Notes: generated by a model from the letters alone, not told the origin. 64,000 nt of DNA from Chryseobacterium sp. R2A-55 (GCF_021401085.1 NZ_JACBFP010000001.1:1-64000), one strand, 5' to 3'. Shown: positions 34,652 to 44,160, counted from the stretch's first letter. A program made the numbers and translations.

Positions 34652-35782
34652 CTATTCCTCCATATTCTTTAGTGCCATCAGCAAATGATAGGCGCCTTTT
34701 GTGACAAATTTCTTGTTCTGAAAATGACTGGTATTGTTCAAGATTTCAGTGATTCCGTTTTCAGAATTCCCAATGGTTACGGGAAGCATTTTATAGGTAT
34801 TGGGTTTCACTTCCTCAAAGATATATTGCTTGCCTTCCCAGGAAACAATTCCATCGTCAGAAATCGTCAAACCTACCTCGGCATTCACTTCAATCTCGGC
34901 ATTCATAAAGGTTCCGGGAATAAGGGATGCATCTTTTTCATTCAATTCACAGTGTACATAGACGCTTCTGTCCGCCGCAAAATCTTTTCCGATCAAGGCC
35001 ACAGTTGCCGCATACTTTTTTTCGGGGTTTTGGTTAGTAAAAGCAAAAACTTTCTGGCCTAAAGAAATTTTACCCAAATCTTTCTCGAAAACCTTTAAAG
35101 CCAGATGCATTCTGCCGTTGTTGACAATGGAATACAGCACATCAGCCGGGGAAACATGCTGTCCAAGAGCTACATTCACCGCTGAAATATAGCCGGAAAT
35201 TGGTGCAACCACTGCGATCGACTTCTGGATATTTCCTGAGTTCACCGCGCCGGGATTTAGACCATAGGTTTTCAACCTGGACTCGATTCCGCGAACTGCC
35301 GCATTTTGATTTTGCGCTTCGTTCGCGGCTCTTTGCGTCACTTTGTCGGAACTTGCCTGAAATTTATTCAGGTATTTCTGCCTTTCATAATCTTTCTGGG
35401 CATATCCTAAATTGGATTTCGCCTGAAGATATTCCTGCTGAAGTGCCGCCATGTCTGGATTTTCAATAATTGCCAAAGTCTGACCTTTGGAGACATAGTT
35501 TCCGGGCAAAAATCTTGCGCTTTTCACTATTCCGCCACTCGTGGATGAAACTTCAGCCATGGCATTTGGAGGAAGGTTGATTTGACCGGTTAACAGAATT
35601 TTATTGGCAATGGTTTCCTTGCTGAGAGACACGATTTCGATTCCCGCTGTTTTCTTCTGCAGATCTGTAAGCGTAATCTGATCACCTGAAATTGCAAATT
35701 TTTCCTCCGTTTTCGCATCTTCTCCCTTAGAACAGGAAAACAGGAAAACAAACAGAGATAATATAAGGGTTGTTTTTTTCAT
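34652..35782 (-). CDS. RND metal-efflux periplasmic adaptor lipoprotein (CusB/CzcB-like)
   Basis: A 376-residue membrane-fusion protein linking the RND pump to the outer-membrane channel. The lipobox is FLFSCSKG (Cys 17). A barrel-sandwich/lipoyl-like segment (GIVKSARFLPGNYVSKGQTLAIIENPDMAALQQEYLQAKSNL) leads into the coiled-coil hairpin. The second lipoyl half is VVAPISGYISAVNVALGQHVSPADVLYSIV and the beta-barrel follows. It is the last gene of the operon and lies 48 bases after the TolC-like gene. Confidence 0.9.
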   Translation of the reverse strand: MKKTTLILSLFVFLFSCSKGEDAKTEEKFAISGDQITLTDLQKKTAGIEIVSLSKETIANKILLTGQINLPPNAMAEVSSTSGGIVKSARFLPGNYVSKGQTLAIIENPDMAALQQEYLQAKSNLGYAQKDYERQKYLNKFQASSDKVTQRAANEAQNQNAAVRGIESRLKTYGLNPGAVNSGNIQKSIAVVAPISGYISAVNVALGQHVSPADVLYSIVNNGRMHLALKVFEKDLGKISLGQKVFAFTNQNPEKKYAATVALIGKDFAADRSVYVHCELNEKDASLIPGTFMNAEIEVNAEVGLTISDDGIVSWEGKQYIFEEVKPNTYKMLPVTIGNSENGITEILNNTSHFQNKKFVTKGAYHLLMALKNMEE

Positions 35783-35830
35783 TTTGATTATATCTTTTTT
35801 AACATTAATGAAGCAGCCTCGCCACTGTCC

Positions 35831-37039
35831 TTACTCACTTTTCAGGCTGTTCAGTTCGATTATTTTTTCATTCAGAAGTTTTTGTGCATCAATATATTTG
35901 TTCTGGATTTCCAGACTTTGATTTACCAGAATCGTGTATTCCAGGTAATTGGTTTCACCTTCTTTCAACAAGAGATTTGCCGTAAAAAGAATCGTTTCCG
36001 CATTTTTCAAACCTGATTTTTGATAATACTCGATTTCCGATTTCAGTTTTTGGTATTCACCAAAAGTCTTTGCATATTGATTTTTAAGGTTTCTGGCTCC
36101 AATTTCGTAATTATTCTCGGCGATCAGCTGATTGATCTTTTGACCTTCAATTACCGCTTTCTGGGCGGTGTTGAAAATCGGCAAGCCAACCCCAATCACG
36201 CCGGATTGAAACCGGTGAATCCCGTCATACAGTTTGTCGTCTGCACCATTTCCTTTCATGGTCATAGACCTTAAACCTACATTAAAGCTCGGCAGCAATT
36301 TCTTTCTTTCATTTTCCAGTTTTGCATTTTCGATGTTTTTCTGTTGTTCCAGCTGTTTTAGAACGACAGGATTTCCGGCAAAATGCTCATCGTAATTGAG
36401 TGTACCTCGAAAAAAATCACCTTTTTCAGGGGTATAGATTTCGCCATCACCAATGAGGTAATTGAACTGATAAAGTGCAATGTCGCGGTCTTTCAACAGA
36501 CTTTGCAACTGAATTTCTGCCTGGTTTAAAAATGCTTCTGCCGTGGTCTTCTCCAGGATATTACTTTCGCCCTTTTTCAGGCGTAGCTCTGCCCTTTTGT
36601 AATAATTGGTATAAATGCTGTCGGTTTTTCTAAGCAATTTTTCCTTTTCATCCAGATAGTTCAAATTATTGTAAACCAGCGCAATTTCACGTTTGAGCTG
36701 CCATTTTTGAACATCCAGGTTTAAAGCGGAACTTTTCCATTCTTCCGTTAAGACCTGTTTTTGCGTTTTGTAAAAAGACGGCAACCTGAAAGTCTGGTTT
36801 ACGATGATCGCATTATCGAAATACGCAGAATTCATCTGACCTAATTCTGCCGAAACATTTAAAGGATCAATCACCTTGTAGGAATTTTTCATTTTTTCCT
36901 GATAGTCTATTCGCAATTGTCCGGACTTTAAGCTCAAATTCTGTTCTGATGCCTTTTGAACAGCAGTTTCTAAGGAAATCGGAATTTGTGAAAATCCAAT
37001 TCCGGGAAGCATGAGCAGTATATATTTTAGATATTTCAT
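35831..37039 (-). CDS. TolC-family outer-membrane efflux channel
   Basis: A 402-residue outer-membrane factor with a signal peptide (MKYLKYILLMLPGIGFSQ) and two long alpha-helical coiled-coil repeats containing the family's Ala/Asn/Leu heptads. It is shorter than E. coli TolC but normal for CzcC/CusC-like proteins of Bacteroidota. It sits 21 bases behind the RND pump gene in the same operon. Confidence 0.88.
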   Translation of the reverse strand: MKYLKYILLMLPGIGFSQIPISLETAVQKASEQNLSLKSGQLRIDYQEKMKNSYKVIDPLNVSAELGQMNSAYFDNAIIVNQTFRLPSFYKTQKQVLTEEWKSSALNLDVQKWQLKREIALVYNNLNYLDEKEKLLRKTDSIYTNYYKRAELRLKKGESNILEKTTAEAFLNQAEIQLQSLLKDRDIALYQFNYLIGDGEIYTPEKGDFFRGTLNYDEHFAGNPVVLKQLEQQKNIENAKLENERKKLLPSFNVGLRSMTMKGNGADDKLYDGIHRFQSGVIGVGLPIFNTAQKAVIEGQKINQLIAENNYEIGARNLKNQYAKTFGEYQKLKSEIEYYQKSGLKNAETILFTANLLLKEGETNYLEYTILVNQSLEIQNKYIDAQKLLNEKIIELNSLKSE

Positions 37040-37060
37040 TTTAATTCAAATTCTTAATGT

Positions 37061-40000
37061 TTAAGCTTCATAACCATCTTCTTTGTCGCTCAGTTCGTGC
37101 AGTTTTCTTTTTCGGTCCGGAAAATTTTTCTCAAACCAAATGTACATCACCGGCAAAAGATAGAGGGTGAGAAAAGTCGCAAGCAGCAAACCGCCGATCA
37201 CCACAGTAGCAAGAGGTCTCTGCACTTCCGCGCCTTCACCATTGCTTAAAGCCATCGGTAAAAACCCGAATGATGCCACAAACGCCGTCATCAAGACGGG
37301 GCGCAATCTTGTTCTTCCTCCTAATTTCACTGCCTTTTTCAAATCCGCATGATCTACTTTTTGACGGTTGAATTCCGCAACCAGAACGATACCGTTCAAA
37401 ACAGCAACCCCAAACAAAGCGATGAATCCCACACCTGCGGAAATGCTGAAATTCATGTCCCTCATCCAGAGGGATAAGATTCCACCGATCGCAGAAAGCG
37501 GAATTGCCGAAAATATAAGCAATCCATATTTTATGGAATTAAATGCGAAATAAAGCATCAGCAGGATCAACAGCAAACTCACCGGAACCGCAATTGAAAG
37601 ACGGGATTTAGCTTCCTGAAGATTTTCGAAAGTTCCCCCATAGCTGATTGAATATCCCGCAGGAAGATCAAGTTTCTTTTCAACATTGGCCTGCAAATCC
37701 TCCACTGTGGACTGAATATCCCGGTTTCTCACATTGAAACCCACGATAATCCTTCGCTGTGCATTTTCTCGCTGAATTTGGTTGATGCTTTCCTTCAATT
37801 CCACTTTGGCAACCGAACTTAACGGAACTTCTGTTCCATTAGGTGTGGGAATCAGGAGGTTGTTGACATCTTCCACATTTTTTCTCTGATTTCCGCTCAA
37901 TCTGACCACCAAATCGAATTTCTTTTCACCCTCGAAAACGGAACCTGTTGATTGGCCTGCAAATGCGGTGTTCACGATATTATTGACGTCATTCACATTC
38001 AATCCAAATTGAGAAAGCGCCCCCCGATTATAGGAAATTACAATCTGCGGCATTCCCGAAACCGGCTCCACATAAATATTTTGGGCGCCATTAATTTCTT
38101 TAGAGATGTCCCCCAACTTTTCTGCGTAAACTTTCAGGGTATCCATGTTTTCCCCAAAAATTTTGCAGACCACGTCCTGTCTTGCACCCGTCATCAACTC
38201 ATTAAACCTCATGGCAACGGGATATTGGAAGGAATAAGTAACGCCGATTACATTTTTCTTCAGTTCGCTTGACATTTTCTCCGCAAGATCATCGTAAGTT
38301 TTTGCCGAGGTCCATTCTTTTCTCGGTTTCAGGATGATCATCATATCACTTGCATCAATCGGCATCGGATCGGTTGGAATTTCCGAACTTCCCGTTTTTC
38401 CGACTATTTTTTCGATTTCCGGGAATTTTTTCAAAAGGATTTGCTGTGACTTTAAGACCGCTTCGGTGGAAGTTTTCAAATTACTTCCCGGCAAAACCCG
38501 CGTATCAACCGCGAAATCACCTTCCGGGAGACTCGGTATAAATTCGCCACCCAATCTGGTCATCACAAAAACAGACAACAAGAAAAATCCAACCACCGTG
38601 AAAAACACAATATTAGGAATCCTGAGGACTTTTTCTAAAGTACTGAAGTAAAAATGCTCCAGTTTCTCCATCATTCGATCCGAAAACGTCTTTTGGTTTT
38701 TAATTTTTTTGGAAAGGAAAAGCGAACTCATCATCGGAACGTAAGTCAATGAAAGGATAAATGCACCGAGCAATGCGAAAATTACCGTCTGTGCCATTGG
38801 TTTGAACATTTTCCCCTCGATTCCCTGCAAACTCAAAATTGGCAGATAAACAATCAGGATGATGATTTGCCCAAACACTGCAGAATTCATCATTTTACTT
38901 GAAGCTGTATAAACTTCATCATCCATAAATGACTGCGAAATACTCCTATTCTGAAAATTTTTCAGGTGGTGAAGCCTGTGCAAAACGGCTTCCACGATGA
39001 TCACGGCGCCATCCACAATCAATCCGAAATCCAATGCTCCCAAACTCATCAGGTTCCCGGAAACCCCGAAAATATTCATCATGATGATGGCAAAGAGCAT
39101 CGCCAAAGGAATAATAGATGCGACCAGGAAACCCGCCCGGAAATTACCGAGAAACAAAACCAGCACGAAAACCACGATAAGCGCACCTTCCAAGAGGTTT
39201 TTTTCCACGGTGGAAATAGCGTTGTTCACCATTTTTGTCCGGTCTAAAAAAGCGTCAATTTTAACACCTTCCGGAAGTGTTTTCTCAATTTCGGCGATCC
39301 TTTCTTTCACTTTTTTGATGACCTGATTGGAGTTGGCCCCTTTCATCATCATCACAACAGCACCTGCAACTTCACCTTCCCCATTATAAGTCATCGCACC
39401 GTATCGGATTGCCTTTCCATACTGAACGGTTCCCACATTTCTAATCAAAACGGGAGTGCCGTCTGAAAGATTTTTCACCACCGTATTTTCGATATCGGGA
39501 ATTTTGCCCATCAAACCTTCGGTTCGGATGAACAGTACGGTTGGACCTTTTTCAATATAGGCTCCTCCCGTATTTTGGTTATTTTTTTGGAGCGCATCAA
39601 AAACTTCATTCATCGTGACGCCCATCGCTTTTAGCTGGGCCGGATTGATTGAGACTTCATACTGTTTCAAATCGCCCCCGAAACTGGCTACATCAGCAAC
39701 TCCCTCCGTTCCCAAAAGTTGTCTGCGAACCACCCAATCCTGAATTGTTCTGAGCTGCATCGCATTGTAGCGGTGTTCGTAACCTTTTTTCGGACGAACA
39801 ACATATTGGTAAATTTCTCCCAAGCCGGTAGAAATCGGTGCCATTTGTGGAACTTCTAAACTGGCAGGAATATTCTGAGAAACCTGTTGCAACCGCTCCG
39901 CAACTTGCTGACGCGCCAAATAAATATCAACATTTTCCTTAAAAACAATGGTAATTACGGACAACCCAAATCTGGAAAAACTCCGCATCTCTTTGATTCC

Positions 40001-40231
40001 CTGGATATTCGCATTCGCCTGCTCCAAAGGAAAAGTGATGAAACGCTCCACATCCGGAGCACCCAAACTGGGTGAAACGGTAATGAGCTGGACCTGGTTA
40101 TCGGTAATATCTGGAACTGCGTCAATCGGCAGTTTGGTAACTTCGAAGGTTCCATAAATCACCAATCCCAAGGTCATCAAAATAATGATGAACTTATTCT
40201 TTATGGAAAATTCTATAATTCTGTTTAACAT
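37061..40231 (-). CDS. CzcA/CusA-family heavy-metal RND efflux pump
   Basis: A 1056-residue inner-membrane proton antiporter with the duplicated RND plan (12 TM; porter loops at about 35-335 and 560-865). TM4 has LGALDFGLIVDGAVIIVEAVLHRLHHL (about 398-420). In this family the DFGxxxDGAxxxVE form is typical of divalent-cation (Zn/Co/Cd/Ni) pumps, while copper/silver pumps usually show an Ala/Gly-rich variant, so divalent metals are more likely. It is the first gene after the hairpin and operator-like repeat at 40337-40398. Confidence 0.93.
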   Translation of the reverse strand: MLNRIIEFSIKNKFIIILMTLGLVIYGTFEVTKLPIDAVPDITDNQVQLITVSPSLGAPDVERFITFPLEQANANIQGIKEMRSFSRFGLSVITIVFKENVDIYLARQQVAERLQQVSQNIPASLEVPQMAPISTGLGEIYQYVVRPKKGYEHRYNAMQLRTIQDWVVRRQLLGTEGVADVASFGGDLKQYEVSINPAQLKAMGVTMNEVFDALQKNNQNTGGAYIEKGPTVLFIRTEGLMGKIPDIENTVVKNLSDGTPVLIRNVGTVQYGKAIRYGAMTYNGEGEVAGAVVMMMKGANSNQVIKKVKERIAEIEKTLPEGVKIDAFLDRTKMVNNAISTVEKNLLEGALIVVFVLVLFLGNFRAGFLVASIIPLAMLFAIIMMNIFGVSGNLMSLGALDFGLIVDGAVIIVEAVLHRLHHLKNFQNRSISQSFMDDEVYTASSKMMNSAVFGQIIILIVYLPILSLQGIEGKMFKPMAQTVIFALLGAFILSLTYVPMMSSLFLSKKIKNQKTFSDRMMEKLEHFYFSTLEKVLRIPNIVFFTVVGFFLLSVFVMTRLGGEFIPSLPEGDFAVDTRVLPGSNLKTSTEAVLKSQQILLKKFPEIEKIVGKTGSSEIPTDPMPIDASDMMIILKPRKEWTSAKTYDDLAEKMSSELKKNVIGVTYSFQYPVAMRFNELMTGARQDVVCKIFGENMDTLKVYAEKLGDISKEINGAQNIYVEPVSGMPQIVISYNRGALSQFGLNVNDVNNIVNTAFAGQSTGSVFEGEKKFDLVVRLSGNQRKNVEDVNNLLIPTPNGTEVPLSSVAKVELKESINQIQRENAQRRIIVGFNVRNRDIQSTVEDLQANVEKKLDLPAGYSISYGGTFENLQEAKSRLSIAVPVSLLLILLMLYFAFNSIKYGLLIFSAIPLSAIGGILSLWMRDMNFSISAGVGFIALFGVAVLNGIVLVAEFNRQKVDHADLKKAVKLGGRTRLRPVLMTAFVASFGFLPMALSNGEGAEVQRPLATVVIGGLLLATFLTLYLLPVMYIWFEKNFPDRKRKLHELSDKEDGYEA

Positions 40232-40336
40232 TCTCTTTTTTCGAATTTAATGTAAGTGGATCCATGGCTCATTTTCCTTTAATAGTAGATTTTGAAAAAT
40301 GATATGGAAAGATAATCAAATAATTGCAGTTTGGAA

Positions 40337-40365
40337 ATAGTCCATACTCACTTCGTATAGACTAT
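40337..40365 (-). promoter_or_regulatory. Operator-like inverted repeat upstream of the metal pump gene
   Basis: ATAGTCCATAC (40337-40347) and GTATAGACTAT (40355-40365) form an 11-bp inverted repeat with one mismatch and a seven-base centre. It lies 106 bases before the pump start and separate from the neighbouring terminator. This size and spacing suit a dimeric metal-responsive regulator. Alternatively it forms an RNA hairpin. Confidence 0.5.
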
Positions 40366-40376
40366 TTATGGTCATG

Positions 40377-40398
40377 AAAAAAGATCCCGGAAAGGATC
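40377..40398 (-). terminator. Attenuating terminator before the metal pump gene
   Basis: GATCC (40383-40387) / GGATC (40394-40398) with a six-base loop, followed on the minus strand by TTTTTT (40382-40377). It overlaps the stop codon of the preceding gene and separates the two small upstream genes from the pump genes. Confidence 0.7.
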
Positions 40399-40921
40399 AA
40401 TCTTCATCTTTCTCTTTTTTTGTGTTTTCAGAACCGTTTTGGTAAGCATTTTCACCCTGTTCGCCAGTTTTGATGACCGCCCCGCTTCGGATTTCGGTAT
40501 GTCGGATTTCACCACCAGTTCTACCGGCTTCCACCGCAAAATACAGCGAACCAGCCGAAATGGCCAAAACGACAAACTGCATCAAATTGTTGATCTTAAA
40601 AGCTTTGAAATTTGCTAGGAGTGCGAGCAAAGACGCACCGCCCAAAACATAAGATAATCCCGCAAAAAGCTCGGAGGCTTCTTCGTGGGTTTTGATTAAA
40701 CTTTCAGCAACTCCGGGAAGGTTTTCCACGGTTTCCTCAGCTCCTTCTCCAGTTGCCATCGCGGCAATTGAGGCCATTGCACCGATTATGAATAATAGAT
40801 AAGAATTTCTTTTGCTGACTTCGGATTTTGAAAAAATTCCGACTAAAAGGACCACGATTCCAGCGATTGGAAATATGATTGGCAAATGGTTTATCACCAT
40901 ATGCAAATGTGCATTGTTCAT
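40397..40921 (-). CDS. DUF2231-like four-helix membrane protein
   Basis: A 174-residue inner-membrane protein with four hydrophobic helices and a charged C-terminus. Histidines at the front (NNAHLHMVINHLP) and before TM3 (IKTHEEASELF) recall DUF2231-type proteins that may bind heme or metal. It precedes the RND pump and probably belongs to metal handling; its function is unknown. It follows the small exported protein at 41017-41400 by 95 bases. Confidence 0.75.
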   Translation of the reverse strand: MNNAHLHMVINHLPIIFPIAGIVVLLVGIFSKSEVSKRNSYLLFIIGAMASIAAMATGEGAEETVENLPGVAESLIKTHEEASELFAGLSYVLGGASLLALLANFKAFKINNLMQFVVLAISAGSLYFAVEAGRTGGEIRHTEIRSGAVIKTGEQGENAYQNGSENTKKEKDED

Positions 40922-41016
40922 TTTGATTTAATTTAAAAATTTAGATTTTTTTTGAAATTGCAATCATGTCCAAAACCTTCTGGATCAGACACAATTTGGG
41001 CTTAAAAAACTTTAAA

Positions 41017-41400
41017 TCAAATCTTAGGCGGTTGCCAAATTTTTAAGAAAATAGACGGAAAAAAACTTTCAGCGTACACAAAATTATGTTTCACCCCATC
41101 GATCAAGTGACTGCGTTCCGCCAAGGTTTCGGAATTGCTGGGAGGAACAATAATATTCAGTGAATAATGGGAAGAATCCTGAACTTTGAATGGCAACTTC
41201 ATATCCTGGCTATAATCCGCGTCTATGCCATGATCCTCCAAATAATGCATCTTCAAAAAGGAAGCAAAAGTAGTTTGGTGATCCCGAAGTTTATGAGAAA
41301 TAAAATGTTCTACCAAAGTGGGAAATTTCAAAATCTGCCTGGCTTCCGGAAAACTTAGAAGATAAGCGCAGATAAAGAAATAGGAAATCCACTTTTTCAT
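41017..41400 (-). CDS. Small exported protein upstream of the metal-efflux genes
   Basis: A 127-residue protein with an N-terminal hydrophobic segment (WISYFFICAYLLSF) and several His and Asp residues (VEHFISHKLRDH, KMHYLEDHGIDAD). I do not recognise a named family. The position at the head of an RND metal-efflux cluster and its His/Asp content suggest a periplasmic metal-sensing or binding role, which is an inference. Its promoter at 41405 implies a leaderless message. Confidence 0.65.
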   Translation of the reverse strand: MKKWISYFFICAYLLSFPEARQILKFPTLVEHFISHKLRDHQTTFASFLKMHYLEDHGIDADYSQDMKLPFKVQDSSHYSLNIIVPPSNSETLAERSHLIDGVKHNFVYAESFFPSIFLKIWQPPKI

Positions 41401-41404
41401 ATCG

Positions 41405-41412
41405 CAAAGTTA
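41405..41412 (-). promoter_or_regulatory. -7 box of the exported protein gene
   Basis: TAACTTTG on the minus strand ends five bases before the ATG at 41400; TTTG at 41432-41429 could be the -33 element with a 16-base spacer. Confidence 0.5.
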
Positions 41413-41579
41413 TACAAAAATTTTCTCGCAAAAAAATGAGTTTTATCAATTTAGAATTAAATCAAATAAAGACATGCCGCCCAATTCATTCAGCAAAACC
41501 GTAAAAATATATTCAATGGGGATCACCAAACCGCTAGAAAGTAATATGCTGAGGGAAAAAATCATACCCAAAAAATCAC

Positions 41580-41587
41580 TATTTTTG
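41580..41587 (+). promoter_or_regulatory. -7 box of lysS
   Basis: TATTTTTG matches TAnnTTTG and lies 22 bases before the lysS ATG. Confidence 0.55.
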
Positions 41588-41609
41588 CAACTTAAAAAAT
41601 TTAAAGAAA

Positions 41610-43310
41610 ATGTCGTTATCAGAACAGGAAATCATCCGACGTGAAAAATTGCAGAAACTGACTGAAATGGGAATCGACGCATTTCCCGCAGCAGCTTACC
41701 AGATCACCGAAACCACCAAATCCATCAAAGAAAATTTTGAGGAAGGCAAAAAGGTGAAAATCGCCGGAAGATTGATGAGCAGAAGGATTCAGGGGAAAGC
41801 GAGTTTTGCTGAATTACAGGATTCCGAAGGCAGAATTCAAGTGTATTTCAACCGAGACGAAATCTGCACCGGTGAAGACAAAACAATGTACAACGAGGTT
41901 TATAAACACCTTTTAGATATTGGTGATATTATTGGAATTGAAGGCGAGCTCTTCAAAACCCAGGTAGGTGAAATGACTGTGATGGTGAAAGATTTCATGC
42001 TTTTGACAAAAACCATTCGTCCGCTGCCATTGCCGAAAGTAGATGCCGACGGAAATATTTTCGACGCGTTCAACGATCCGGAACTCCGATACAGACAACG
42101 ATATGTTGATTTGGTGGTGAATCCGCAAGTGAAAGATGTTTTCGTGAAAAGAACCAAAATGTTCAACGCGATGCGAACTTTTTTCAACGATGCCGGCTAT
42201 TTCGAAGTGGAAACTCCGATTCTGCAATCCATTCCGGGAGGAGCTGCGGCGCGACCTTTCATTACGCATCACAATGCTTTAGACATTCCATTATATTTAA
42301 GAATTGCCAATGAACTCTATTTAAAAAGATTGATTGTTGGTGGATTTGACGGAGTTTATGAATTCTCCAAAAACTTCAGAAACGAAGGGATGGACAGAAC
42401 CCATAATCCGGAATTCACGGCGATGGAAATTTACGTGGCCTACAAAGATTACAACTGGATGATGGAATTCACCGAAAAACTGTTGGAATACACCGCAGTT
42501 CAGGTGAATGGGAAGACCGAATCCACTTTCGGGGAGCACACCATCAACTGGAAAGCGCCGTATCCAAGAGTTTCGATGACGGAAGCCATCCAAAAATTCA
42601 CCGGTTTCGACATCACCGGGAAAACCGAGCAGGAACTTTACGATTTTGCGAAATCCATCGGAATTGAAGTTGATGAGACGATGGGCAAAGGAAAACTCAT
42701 CGATGAAATCTTCGGCGAAAAATGTGAGGGAAACTTTATTCAACCCACTTTTATCACCGATTACCCGATCGAGATGTCGCCATTAACCAAAAAACACAGA
42801 ACCAAAGAAGGTTTGACGGAGCGTTTCGAATTGATGGTTTGCGGAAAAGAAATCGCAAACGCCTATTCGGAGCTGAACGACCCGATCGACCAAAGAGAGC
42901 GTTTCGAGGCACAACTCGCACTTTCGGAAAGAGGTGACGACGAGGCGATGTTCATTGACCACGATTTCCTGCGGGCTTTGGAATACGGAATGCCGCCTAC
43001 TTCAGGTTTGGGAATCGGCATGGACCGCCTGATCATGTTTTTGACCAATAATCCGTCAATTCAGGAAGTGCTGTTCTTCCCGCAGATGCGCCCGGAAAAA
43101 ACCGAGCCGCGAATCGAATTGGGAGAAGACGAAAAAGTGATTTTGGAAATCCTTAATTCCCAGGAAGAACCCATGCAACTTTCGGAAGTGAAAAACCGTT
43201 CGCAACTTTCAGGTAAAAAATGGGATAAGGCGACGAAAAATTTAACGAAGAACAACTTGGTGAATGTGGAGAAAGTGGGGGATTCACTCTTGGTATCAAA
43301 GTTAGCGTAG
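41610..43310 (+). CDS. lysS: Lysyl-tRNA synthetase, class II
   Basis: A 566-residue enzyme charging tRNA-Lys. The N-terminal OB-fold (VKIAGRLMSRRIQGKASFAELQD, about 50-150) binds the anticodon. The class II core has motif 2 FRNEGMDRTHNPEFT near 252 and motif 3 GLGIGMDRLIMFLT near 468. It ends with an extra winged-helix-like tail of about 65 residues (EPRIELGEDEKVILEIL, LSEVKNRSQLSGKKWDKATKNL) beyond the usual length of about 500. It is the last clearly chromosomal gene before the accessory region. Confidence 0.96.
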   Translation: MSLSEQEIIRREKLQKLTEMGIDAFPAAAYQITETTKSIKENFEEGKKVKIAGRLMSRRIQGKASFAELQDSEGRIQVYFNRDEICTGEDKTMYNEVYKHLLDIGDIIGIEGELFKTQVGEMTVMVKDFMLLTKTIRPLPLPKVDADGNIFDAFNDPELRYRQRYVDLVVNPQVKDVFVKRTKMFNAMRTFFNDAGYFEVETPILQSIPGGAAARPFITHHNALDIPLYLRIANELYLKRLIVGGFDGVYEFSKNFRNEGMDRTHNPEFTAMEIYVAYKDYNWMMEFTEKLLEYTAVQVNGKTESTFGEHTINWKAPYPRVSMTEAIQKFTGFDITGKTEQELYDFAKSIGIEVDETMGKGKLIDEIFGEKCEGNFIQPTFITDYPIEMSPLTKKHRTKEGLTERFELMVCGKEIANAYSELNDPIDQRERFEAQLALSERGDDEAMFIDHDFLRALEYGMPPTSGLGIGMDRLIMFLTNNPSIQEVLFFPQMRPEKTEPRIELGEDEKVILEILNSQEEPMQLSEVKNRSQLSGKKWDKATKNLTKNNLVNVEKVGDSLLVSKLA

Positions 43311-43444
43311 TTAAGATTTATGCTCCTAAATTTTGATGATCATTGTGTTGATTCTTGAATTGATAAGTGTTTCAGTAATCTCTTGACCTATTGAAGATGA
43401 GAAATTTTTGTGATTGAAAAATTGATTTTAGAAATATCCATTTG

Positions 43445-43471
43445 AAAAGTTCCTGATTTAGGAACTTTTTT
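43445..43471 (+). terminator. Terminator between lysS and higB
   Basis: AAAAGTTCC (43445-43453) / GGAACTTTT (43461-43469) with a seven-base loop and continuing T residues. The T tract runs straight into the higB -7 box. Confidence 0.8.
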
Positions 43472-43479
43472 TATCTTTG
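43472..43479 (+). promoter_or_regulatory. -7 box of higBA
   Basis: TATCTTTG lies eight bases before the higB ATG, so the transcript is nearly leaderless. Any -33 element must lie within the preceding terminator hairpin, which could also act as the operator for HigA. Confidence 0.6.
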
Positions 43480-43487
43480 TATAAGAA

Positions 43488-43784
43488 ATGAAAAGAATCA
43501 TCGCAAAAAGAACACTCAAAGAATTTTGGGAAATGCATTCTGATGCCGAACAGTACTTGAAAACATGGTATGATGTGGCAAAAAATTCGGAATGGACGTG
43601 TCCTGCGGACATCAAAAATTCTTTTGCTACTGCGAGTATTCTTAAAAACAGCCGAGTTGTTTTTAACATTAAAGGCAATTCTTATCGGTTGGTAGTGAAA
43701 TTCAATTACGAAAAACGTTGGGCATTCATCCGATTTGTTGGAACCCGTTCTGATTATGACCAGATCAACGCAGACGAAATTTAA
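43488..43784 (+). CDS. higB: HigB-family mRNA interferase toxin
   Basis: A 98-residue RelE-superfamily toxin of the HigB type that cuts mRNA on the ribosome. It starts MKRIIAKRTLKEFWEMHSDAEQYLKTWYDVA and contains NSRVVFNIKGNSYRLVVKFNYEKRWAFIRFVGTRSDYDQI, the typical HigB C-terminal half with conserved Arg, Lys and the final His/Tyr-type position (YDQI). It precedes its antitoxin by ten bases, the usual reversed order. Confidence 0.92.
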   Translation: MKRIIAKRTLKEFWEMHSDAEQYLKTWYDVAKNSEWTCPADIKNSFATASILKNSRVVFNIKGNSYRLVVKFNYEKRWAFIRFVGTRSDYDQINADEI

Positions 43785-43794
43785 GACCTGAGAC

Positions 43795-44160
43795 ATGACA
43801 ATTAAACCTATAAAGAACGACGATCAATACTACAAGGCACTTAAGAGATTAGATGAAATTTTTGATGCTCCTGCGAATTCTCCCGAAGGCGACGAAGCGG
43901 AGATCCTTTCGATACTAATCGAAAATTTTGAAAATGAATATTATCAAATCGACTCACCCGATCCGATTGAAGCAATTCGAATCCGCATGGAAGAGATGGA
44001 TTTAAAGCAAAAAGATTTGGTACCGTTTATTGGTTCCAAAAGTAAAACTTCAGAAGTATTGAATCGAAAGCAAAAACTTACTCTTGATATGATTCGAAAA
44101 TTAACCGAAAAACTAAATATTTCGGCAAATGTTCTGATTTCAAATTATGCTTTAAAATAA
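43795..44160 (+). CDS. higA: HigA-family antitoxin
   Basis: A 121-residue antitoxin. The N-terminal part (YYKALKRLDEIFDAPANSPEGDEAEIL) is acidic and helical. The C-terminal HTH is Xre-like (RMEEMDLKQKDLVPFIGSKSKTSEVLNRKQKLTLDMIRKL), probably binding the higBA promoter. A strong terminator follows at 44198. Confidence 0.92.
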   Translation: MTIKPIKNDDQYYKALKRLDEIFDAPANSPEGDEAEILSILIENFENEYYQIDSPDPIEAIRIRMEEMDLKQKDLVPFIGSKSKTSEVLNRKQKLTLDMIRKLTEKLNISANVLISNYALK

